A DNA stretch of 64,000 nt. Origin: Absidia repens (taxonomy: Eukaryota; Mucoromycota; Mucoromycetes; Mucorales; Cunninghamellaceae). The position numbers and the translations under genes were made by a program. This document shows, piece after piece, positions 56,150-64,000 of the stretch. Positions within the stretch are counted from its first letter, which is position 1; every line of letters starts with the position of its first letter. The DNA is taken from positions 1-64,000 of the forward strand of contig MCGE01000039.1 of the NCBI GenBank assembly GCA_002105175.1, read 5' to 3'. Under the pieces are notes generated by a model that saw nothing but the letters and a program-made list of their open reading frames with translations, had not been told where the DNA came from and ran no database searches.

Positions 56150-57200
56150 GAAATTTACCTAGTTGATTTCCTGCGATTATTTGGCTATGAAAAGTAAAAT
56201 ATATATTAGTATTAGTCGATGCGCGGTAGGGCTGTATTTTTTTTTTTTTTTTTTTTTTTAACTTACCTCGTTGTAATTGATTACACGTCGATTCAAGGCA
56301 GTCGGTTTCCTATGGGGAGACGTTTGCAAAAAAAAAAAAAGAGTCAGAAATCGACACAGATCATACATATTTATCTTCGAACAAAATACTAACCTGACCT
56401 GATCTTGCGGATCATTCATAACCTGTGCTGACAACATGGGATCCGAGTAAAAAAAAAAAAAAAAAAAAAGCACAAATACCATCAACTGACATAGCCCGCG
56501 TCCTCATCACTTGGGTGTGTGGTGATATTAGGTAACCTGATTTTGGCTTGTTTGCTGTTGATAAATTTCTTCTTTTTGGTTGCACTAATGAAGGTTGAGG
56601 GATTATTGTTTATGTGTATACTAAAACAATGAGTGAAAGATTTAGAGAGGGTTTATATTCATAGAAGAGTCATACACATACCTTGATTTTCTTCGGATGG
56701 CTGTTGTATGTCAATATATGGGTAATGTCAGTAATATTAACATCGAAGTTAGGAATAACTCCACACGACTTACAGAACGGAATGAATCAGCAAAAAGAAT
56801 CATCGGTCCCGCGGCTGTTAAAGTTGTCAACGCTACTGTCACTGATGCTGGTGTCGCCGCCGCTGTGTATTGTTTTTTTTTTTTTCTTAAAAAAAAAAAA
56901 GATTAGTAAACTATTCGAACCACATATTCATATTAGAGTAACATAACTCACCTTCGATTTTCTTGAATGCTTTTGACCTATAAGAATAATTTAAGTAGGT
57001 GTCTTGTTGCTAGCAGCACCGGTGGAGGAAGACGAGGCGGAATCATTGATGCTATAAATATATATATAAAAGTATTAATAAAACATGCAAACCGTACATA
57101 TTCATAACAAAGTATTATTATCCTGGCCTTGCCTTTCGTCGTTTGCTTTTGTTCTGCACAAATAAAAAAATATATATGAAGAAGACATCGCACTTTTGGT
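56150..57200 (-). pseudogene. Unit B: multi-exon gene-like unit, inverted copy of unit A
   Basis: It aligns with 29708-30590 in reverse, exon by exon: VMNDPQDQVR, KPTALNRRVI and NNRRKSTR correspond to unit A pieces, and the flanking GT/AG sites are kept. It adds upstream candidate exons (about 57153-57120 and 57070-56990). One base is lost in the IDIQQPSEENQ exon compared with unit A, shifting the next exon into the frame QPKRRNLSTANKPKSG. Start and end not found. No known domain. Confidence 0.45.
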
Positions 57201-58554
57201 CCAATCACGTAATTAGCCACAATCCAATGGGTTGAAATGCTCGATCGATGTTTATTCTATGAGGTTTCAATAGTTTATATCATTCGACAATAAAAATCCA
57301 AGTTTCTGTTCGTTGGTGAATTGTCCGTATGTTGTATGATAGCTGACGTCATCACGGTGATCAATCAATACTTTGGATGCATTAGCAGCGATGAAGGTAA
57401 ATAGTTTCTCTCCCCCACCCCATTTTCCCACGTTTTGTTGTCATTTCCGTCCTTCGCCAGTAACTTGTCATCAGCTTCGTTGTTGGCGTTTCGGGTAATC
57501 TCCGCGTGGTCTTTGCGGCTTGATATCAGCTATTTCGAATTTCACATCGTCGAGAAGCGGTATAAGGGAACACACAACCCAGTCACTCGTAAGGGGTTGG
57601 GCTGCTCCATCTTTTCGCTTGGGTGGTTGTATATCTTGTGGTGGGTTGCGGGAATCATTGATGTGTGGTTCTGCTTAAAGAAAATTAACGAGCATTTTTT
57701 TTTTTTTTTTTTGCTTTTTAATGGAACATTTATTAAAAGGATATTTATTTGATGAGCTGGAAATATATGTACCTGCCACTTCATCTTATAGACTATATAT
57801 AAAAACGTTTTATAACGAAACCGATTGTATAAGTTTTGATGGTTTATATGAAAATACTATAAAATAATATACTGTATAGATAAATATAAAACATTGGCTA
57901 TCATATTACTTTACATAACTTCTGTTATCCGTTCAAAAAAATAAAACTTTTTAATAATTTAACGATAAATAATAAAGAAGTAAATGAGCAAGAAATGAAT
58001 ATTGATACAACAATAAAATTTCAAATAATAATGAATATAAAATTCAATACATAATAAAACATATAAGATTATATGTTTAATATGAATATTTGATTAAATG
58101 GAGAGATTATGATAAAGAACAAACAGTTGGGTTAAAGAATCTGATTTTAATCAAAAAGACATATTAAATGAATATTGGGTATCTGTAGCTAGAAAATAAT
58201 AACATTAAAAATTAAAAAATATTGTTTGTCGTGATTCATCTTAAACTTTTACATTATCAATCTTTTTTTATATGAAGAATGATTCTATAAACATGGAATT
58301 ATATACAGTATATATATATATATTTTAGTATTAATATTAATTTTTGGAATTAACAAACAACAAAGCTATTATGTTTATTCTCCCTATGATTAAGTTTATA
58401 AAAACTTAGCCATGCTGATGCGAGTCAGAATAAAGTGGAGAAAAGGGGGGTCATTAATATCAGAATTGAAACACAATGTGCATACCGCGCTTCTTCCTTC
58501 CAAAAATAAATAAATAAATAAATAAAAAATTAAAAAACAAAGTAAACTTACGTA
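57201..58554. other. Intergenic with one unassigned ORF
   Basis: A plus-strand ORF at 57435-57752 reads FHIVEKRYKGTHNPVTRKGL, then GWLYILWWVAGIIDVWFCLK, which could be the hydrophobic end of a lost gene. The following 0.8 kb (57780-58400) is very AT-rich with no coding signal. Confidence 0.4.
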
Positions 58555-58971
58555 TTAGCAATCAACTTTAATGACGTTTTGCCGCACAGCATTGATGGTG
58601 CATGCCATGGTCACAAGCTGCAGTCTGGCATTCTTCGGGGACAAGGAACTTGCGTCAATGGTGGCAACAATACTAACAATTGACATAAAATTGTCGGCGG
58701 TGAAGGAAGGGAGAGGGACGGGCACTTGGTCGATCAGCGTCTTTGTTTGGTAAGCGATGGCCTTGTTGAGAAGGTCCGGGCCAAACACTTCCATTTTTGT
58801 ATGACTGTGTTGTTCTGGAGCCATGAAAAGGACGTTAATCAAAGCCAATAGCTCTTGGACGTTAGGCTCTAATGGATAAATGTTTTGGGATGTTGTTTGC
58901 CACGTTTTGATATTGTTGGAATAATTCTGTGATGTGGGAGTAGTAGAAGATGAATCAAATAAGTGAGACAA
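58555..58971 (-). CDS. Hypothetical protein (partial start)
   Basis: The open frame ends at 58555 with up to 138 codons; no ATG lies near its 5' end, so the start or an upstream exon is unresolved. Internal ATGs begin MAPEQHSHTKMEVFG. The helix-rich part has SFTADNFMSIVSIVATIDAS and RLQLVTMACTINAVRQ. No family recognised. It lies between AT-rich stretches next to two other unknown minus-strand ORFs. Confidence 0.45.
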   Translation of the reverse strand: MSHLFDSSSTTPTSQNYSNNIKTWQTTSQNIYPLEPNVQELLALINVLFMAPEQHSHTKMEVFGPDLLNKAIAYQTKTLIDQVPVPLPSFTADNFMSIVSIVATIDASSLSPKNARLQLVTMACTINAVRQNVIKVDC

Positions 58972-59426
58972 AAGTTATCTTTTTATTTCAGTAAAATGAT
59001 GGGGAAGCGGTTGTTGGAATAATAAATTTCTACTACTAATGTATTTTTGGATAAGATAGAGTACGAGGGAATAAATTGTGAATACATGATTGAATGATTA
59101 TTGGTGTACTGACATATCGGGATTGAAATGATTGTGATAATAAAAAGACAAGAGTAAAAATAAGTGCTACAATTGATATGGTTTTTATTTAATTGATAAA
59201 ATGTCAAGCCTTTTTTATAATAAAATGAAGATATTTGTGGCTGTGGATGGGAGCATGATAACGGTATATATTTGAGACTACGGATAATTAAGGCTGTGTG
59301 CTATCTGATGTGTTGAATGACAAGTGTGAGAATAAATGAGGAATTCAGGGGTAAAAAATAGAATAAAGTGATAAAACGGATATATAAATGATGATGATAT
59401 AGATATTTTGATGTACAGATTGCCAA
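58972..59426. other. Intergenic, no gene seen
   Basis: AT-rich spacer between two minus-strand ORFs; it contains repeated TTTTTATTTAATTGATAAAA-type stretches near 59180. Confidence 0.5.
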
Positions 59427-59933
59427 TCAGGAACCAAGAATACGACAGATATATTTGACAGATTGATTTATAATGTAAATATAGAGGATGACAAATACGA
59501 CAAATTCAATGCCCTGACCAACCACCACTCGATCTTGGAATGTTACTGCTTGTGCAGATAATAACGCAGGAACATCTGCGGTCCCTGGGATTGACGTGCC
59601 AGGGGAAGTCTCCGAGCAGATGCCTTGGTCACGTTCACGGTTGAGCCAGAATTCAAAGCAGTCTGCCGTTTTCTTCCATCCTTCAAACTCGGCTTGGAGT
59701 TTGATTTCGTGTTCCTTTGGTATGTAATTATTTAAAATTGTACCATAACGTGCATGACAACGTTGGCGGTCATAGTGGTCAAATGTAGTGGCAAATGATG
59801 GGAGAGATAGATTTGCTGCATTGCTGATGCACCAATGGACATCTGCCGCTTTGATACGTGTTCGCTTTACGGTTGGTGTCGATGATGGCGTGTTGGGTCT
59901 ACCTTTCCTTTCTGATCCTGAGATTTTACCCAT
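59427..59933 (-). CDS. Hypothetical protein, 168 residues
   Basis: From the ATG at 59933: a basic N-terminus (SERKGRPNTPSSTPTVKRTR), then RIKAADVHWCISNAANLSLP, HYDRQRCHARYGTILNNYIP and FEGWKKTADCFEFWLNRERD. The C-terminal 30 residues (FVVFVILYIYIINQS) are hydrophobic and may come from reading through a lost stop or missed intron. It might be an accessory protein of a mobile element given the repeats around; no family recognised. Confidence 0.45.
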   Translation of the reverse strand: MGKISGSERKGRPNTPSSTPTVKRTRIKAADVHWCISNAANLSLPSFATTFDHYDRQRCHARYGTILNNYIPKEHEIKLQAEFEGWKKTADCFEFWLNRERDQGICSETSPGTSIPGTADVPALLSAQAVTFQDRVVVGQGIEFVVFVILYIYIINQSVKYICRILGS

Positions 59934-60027
59934 TGACGCGTGTTAGAGACAGAAAACGTTCCATTTTTTCAATGAAAATGATATTTTTTTTAATCTGCTT
60001 CTTTCCAACAAAAAAAATAAAATAGAA

Positions 60028-60213
60028 GTCGCTCCAACAGAATCATGTCCAAAAGAAAACTTGTACTACCAAGCTGACAGAGGTAGATATTGAACCACTT
60101 GACCAAACTCTAAATGGCATTGATGTCGAAGTGTGCCGCATCATGGAAAATGATGGCATAAAAATAAAACCTGTTCCTGAAGACATTGAAATTCCCATTA
60201 GGAACACTGCATG
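60028..60213 (+). pseudogene. C-terminal exon remnant of an unknown gene
   Basis: After an AATAG acceptor-like site the frame reads KKTCTTKLTEVDIEPLDQTL, VCRIMENDGIKIKPVPEDIE and ends NTA-stop. The last 20 codons and the following 330 bp match 33740-34165 inverted. No upstream exon could be found. Confidence 0.5.
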
Positions 60214-60783
60214 ATAAAAATAAATAATTACGCAACATTGTGATAGAAGAAAAGAAAATAATGATTCACTTCATGAAATCATTAGGTCTTATAAAATAAA
60301 AGAAAAAAAAAAAGAAAATACCCTTGCAATAATACCAATCGTATCATCATACACCTGACATCAGACCATCATATGATTATGATAAAAAAATAAGAACAAT
60401 AAACCCATGTAATATCTATTTCCAATGAAACATAAGATATAGTATATAAAGAGTGACATTTTTTATTAATAAAAACCATATACAAGAATCTCACTTAATT
60501 CTACCTGTCTCATTTCAACTTTTTATTTCTTTATATACGCTATTCCACAAAGTGTGATTTCTTTATTTTGTTACTCCTATAAATGGTGTAAGTCTCGGGA
60601 CACTTCCCGCTTTGCCTCTCAAACCCCTAAGAGAATGCAAGATTAGTGATTGTCTTATTTGGGAGGCCATGTCAAACTGCTGAATTTAAACTCGAAAAAA
60701 TTAAGCGCAAGACTTGAAGACAGAAGACGAAAATGAATAGAAAATAGTATGAAGCAAATCAAAGAGATAAAGTAAATATGCTT

Positions 60784-60968
60784 AGAGCAATAGACAGGCT
60801 GAAATAAAAGGAATCATATGCAGCAAGAGCAAATACCATCATTCCTCAAGTATGTTACACCAAACAGAATGGATACTGTTAGAGCAATCAATGGATAGGC
60901 TGAAATAAAAGAAATCATGCAGCGAGAGCAAATATTATCATTCCTCAGGTATGTTACACCAAACAGAC
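60784..60968. repeat. Two-unit tandem repeat (~92 bp)
   Basis: Two direct units share GGCTGAAATAAAAG(G/A)AATCAT, GCAGC(A/G)AGAGCAAATA and CATTCCTCA(A/G)GTATGTTACA before CCAAACAG. No coding role is seen. A G9 run follows at 61012-61020. Confidence 0.7.
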
Positions 60969-61230
60969 CCAGCCTGACCTCCAGCTTATTTTTAAATAAA
61001 AAGGGCCACAGGGGGGGGGGAGCGCTAGTCACAGATTTCAACGTTGAAGTATGGATTTTTGATCGGATGTGATTCGACCACTCCCACTATTTTGGCAATC
61101 TCAGTGGTTGAACACACCAACGATTTCCAACTTTTATGATCCAGCGTTCGGCTTTTTTCTTTTCATTTATCAGTATGACCGGAGATGATCTAAGTCGAGT
61201 ATCTACTTAAATAGATGCTATTATCTCATG

Positions 61231-61283
<53 letters not shown>

Positions 61284-61769
61284 GAACCTCAACTCTTATG
61301 TAAAAGAACCTGTAGCATGATGAGATAAGTATATAATAAGTCACAAGACGTCGATCCCTTGAAAAGATAGGATGTCCATCGAGGGAGCTGGCATGACTGT
61401 GCACGTCCCTCTACCTCCTCCCCCTATTTTTCTTGATATTCAAACATCGACTTTTCGTTGTCGGCATGCGACCTTCGATTTGAAAGGTGTGTGGTCAAGA
61501 CATGTGGCCTTAGATAAGCTGGAACGCAATGCAAAAATGTTCAATAAACGGCGGCTACACGCATATTACAGTACTTTTGTTGCATAACCTAGATTCATTG
61601 ATATGACTGGCCCAGCAGACATATGACATTTCCTGGTGGCACAAAGGAGGTTGGGGGACGAAGAAAGTAGCGTGTCATAAGGAATGAATTAGAGAGCAAG
61701 CGTTTGTGGTAGGACACTCATGAAAAACACCCCCGCAATAGCGATATTGCTCATTATTCAATGGCCTCT
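60969..61769. other. Intergenic with 53-base poly(A)
   Basis: A run at 61231-61282. A short plus-strand ORF (61372-61587) has no support. Confidence 0.5.
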
Positions 61770-62380
61770 AATAAGTTTTTAATAAAAAGCGACATATTTT
61801 ATTGGAGTATGTTGACAGATACTAAAACTAATGGAGAGGGGGGGTTTTCACTGTAATACGGACGTTAAAGGAAGAATCTATTGGAGAAAGGATGGCGGAT
61901 GGTGAGGTGAGTTTTGAAGGAATGGTCAATGCTAATCTAAATGAACAACTGTAAAATGGGAGCTAATATGTAGTATATGGTAATGATATGCAAAACGTTA
62001 AAAGGGACATTTGTTATTGAAGGATAACCACGGTCAACACTAGTCACAAGAAGGTGATGGTAATAAAATTTTTAAAAAAATGCAGGGAGCTACCAAACAA
62101 GAAATGAGAGAGACTAATGGGTCATTTTTCATTGAATGATATAAAAAAAAAAAATGAGACTTATTTTATTCAGATGTAGTAGATACACACTATGGGTAAA
62201 CTAAGCGCTAAACTAAGCTAATGGCAATTCAAAGAAGCCCATCTAATGTTGCTCCCCAGATCCTAGATTCAAAATGAAAGGGTTTCCCCATGCATGTTGA
62301 CATCCCTGAGCTGAAACCCCTTCTAAACTAGCACTAATACTAATCTAAGATCACCTTAGCCGCCAGGAAGTTGAAATGGT
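61770..62380 (-). repeat. R1 dispersed repeat, long copy 16 (subfamily B)
   Basis: On the minus strand: GTGCTAGTTTAGAAGGGGTTTC, AGCTCAGGGATGTCAACATG, CATGGGGAAACCCTTTCATT (62270-62330), then the long tail with AATAAA signals, parallel to 37130-37690. Confidence 0.65.
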
Positions 62381-63054
62381 GAGAGAGAGCGAAAAAAAAA
62401 AGTGGAGAAAATAATCAACCACATGGTCGGAATGCGAAATAATTCCATTGTTACGGGTATTTTTGAGTTTATATGTAAAGTGAATGTCAAATGTGTTATG
62501 GTTTATTTGCTTTATATACGCCGAAACGGTGTTGTATTAACCTTTTGTTAATGCTTTTTGTTATATTTCACACCAAAACTGTATAGTGTATAGGTGTATG
62601 ATTGTCCTTGCTTGAACGGATTTGCAGTAGATTTGTAGCGAGGATCAAAAAAATATTTTTCCCCTGAAACGGAATTTGAAATGTAACTTTTTTTGACTTG
62701 TAGTCTTGAAAATATAGAGAGCACCAAATATGCTATTTGATTATAAGTAGTGAGCACCAGAACTTTTATAGATAAAGTCCAACTTGAAATAAAAGAAGTT
62801 TTTTAAAAGAAAACTTGATAAAATAAAATAAAGTAGAAGTATTGACCTTAGCTGGTTCAATAAAAATAAAAAAAAAGAGTATAACTGACTCTGAAATAAA
62901 ATAAAGTGGCTTTCTATAGCAGAATAGAAATAACTTGATAACTTGATAATTTGGTGGTTAAAAAAAACCTTTTGTACTGACTTTTATTTGATAAATGAGT
63001 AAAGTATATAAAAAAACTAAAGAAAACTATTTTCTACCAAAAAGTTTGGCCTTT
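62381..63054. other. Intergenic, no gene seen
   Basis: AT-rich; short minus-strand ORF at 62548-62757 has no recognisable feature. Confidence 0.5.
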
Positions 63055-64000
63055 TTATACTAATTCTTGAAGGAGCGGAGTGGAGTGGTCGTCGACGAGA
63101 TGTATGGTGGCGGAGTATGTATTTGGTAGACGAGGGAGGCGAAAAAAAAATGGAAGTCGACGACGATGATGGGTGGACTGCGGCGTATCTATTCCACTGG
63201 TGGCCCATGCCATCAAATCAGCTAGACCAAAAAAGTCGGCAAAGTCGAGACCATCGTTGACACCATAGAGCCTCTTGACTTTTATTGTCTGGATGGATAC
63301 ATACAAAGAATGAGTCTGCAAGCCCTTGATGCTGCACTCCCTAGCCTTGGACCGTGATTTGTCGGCCATGTTCAACAAGGTTTTCATATCTTGTGAACTA
63401 ATGACTGGTGGAGTGGTGGTGTTGAATTGGCGGCCAGGAGGGACACACCAGTTCCGAAAGATGGAGGCCTCACGCAACAGAATGCACAGATTTTTGGGCG
63501 TGACAAATGCATGGAGCGCCGACAATGAGATGGGGACAACCACTCGGCCAATCTCCAACATGGTGTACAGATGATTGTCAAGTTCTTGCACCACAAAGAA
63601 AACTAGGTGGAATCCTATAATGGATAATATAAACAAATAATTTTCGGGGGTTAACGAGTCGCCTTTTCCATATCAACCAACCTTTTTTTTTTTTTTTTTT
63701 TTTTACCATTCACTTGAAAAGAGACAATTGGATGCCCGTTTCTACTGGCTGCATTTTTTGACAACACGGCAAGCTTCATTGTGTCAATGCAAAGGGATTG
63801 CTTGCTTGTACTGGCATCCCCCGGTTTGACTTCACCATAGCCCAAGGATGGACCAATATTCAATTGTACAAGCGAGGAAATAATAGCGTCAGGACGGATT
63901 TGTGGGATGGTTTCCTCCATCTTGTTTGGCCACCGTAGAATGATATTCTTGGTGACGTCTGCAAAGATAGCCGTCAGCAGAGGACAAAAAAACCTTGCCT
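63055..64000 (-). CDS. PD-(D/E)XK-motif family protein, runs off the window
   Basis: Minus strand; exon from beyond 64000 to 63707, intron 63706-63615 (GTAAAA...TATAG, with a long A run), exon 63614-63055. The visible part has about 284 residues, open. It reads LTAIFADVTKNIILRWPNKM, IRPDAIISSLVQLNIG, SLGYGEVKPGDASTSKQSLC, NGFHLVFFVVQELDNHLYTM, EIGRVVVPISLSALHAFVTP, DKSRSKARE and ends LLQELV. RPD about 20 residues before GEVK fits a PD-(D/E)XK nuclease core (Asp and Glu-x-Lys). The broken homolog at 32818-33729 supplies an upstream exon beginning MTITRT. Function is not established; a repeated lineage-specific family, possibly mobile-element linked. Confidence 0.65.

Noticed and set aside
57435..57752. 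Possible membrane protein ORF
   Set aside because: Hydrophobic stretch only; no start context, no homologous copy, ends in a T run. Listed as intergenic.

Overview
The window looks like nuclear DNA of a filamentous fungus, most likely an early-diverging one (Mucoromycota, probably Mucorales). Reasons: AT-rich intergenic DNA full of long A/T homopolymers, short spliceosomal introns (GTAWGT donors, TAG/CAG acceptors, a TACTAAC-type branch site), AATAAA signals behind genes, a CipC/DUF3759 gene and many HET-domain genes. The group assignment is inference. I see no rRNA, tRNA or CRISPR array.

The main content is a cluster of eight HET-domain (heterokaryon-incompatibility type) paralogs between about 6 and 50 kb, called HET1 to HET8 here: HET1 (5992-8052, -), HET2 (11644-15213, +), HET3 (16705-18971, -), HET4 (20167-22505, -), HET5 (26934-29381, +), HET6 (38978-41040, -), HET7 (42352-44701, -), HET8 (46873-49618, -). 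There are also two decayed body fragments near 24.6 and 25.6 kb and two orphan 5' exons at 34.4 and 54.3 kb. Most members share one plan: a tiny separate leader exon ending in phase 1, a HET domain with SYRWGE / YVWVDAICVDQ / DWSSRVWVISE motifs, an optional intron at one fixed codon, and an unfamiliar C-terminal domain ending in F-x-I-Y/F. HET2 and HET8 replace the single leader by strings of phase-1 mini-exons. HET4, HET5 and HET6 each need one 1-base indel to read through. HET3 is open but has lost most HET consensus residues.

The left end (0-3.3 kb) is a tandem duplication carrying a 12-cysteine secreted protein gene and its broken twin. A CipC-like gene follows at 5 kb. Between the HET genes lie copies of one dispersed repeat (called R1, about 16 copies), a poly(A) retroposon with target-site duplication, a 1.2-kb element with 190-bp inverted ends holding GDSL-esterase-like remnants, LINE remnants, and inverted duplications around 30-37 kb. 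The right end (52-64 kb) holds a small unknown gene with a broken inverted copy, a second copy of a multi-exon unit also found behind HET5, two hypothetical ORFs, and members of a family with a PD-(D/E)XK-like motif, one broken (33 kb) and one apparently intact but cut by the window edge (63-64 kb).

The picture is of an actively duplicating HET locus in which 5' exon, promoter block and R1 copy seem to have moved together. Function in self/non-self recognition or regulated cell death is inferred from the HET family in ascomycetes; nothing here shows it directly.
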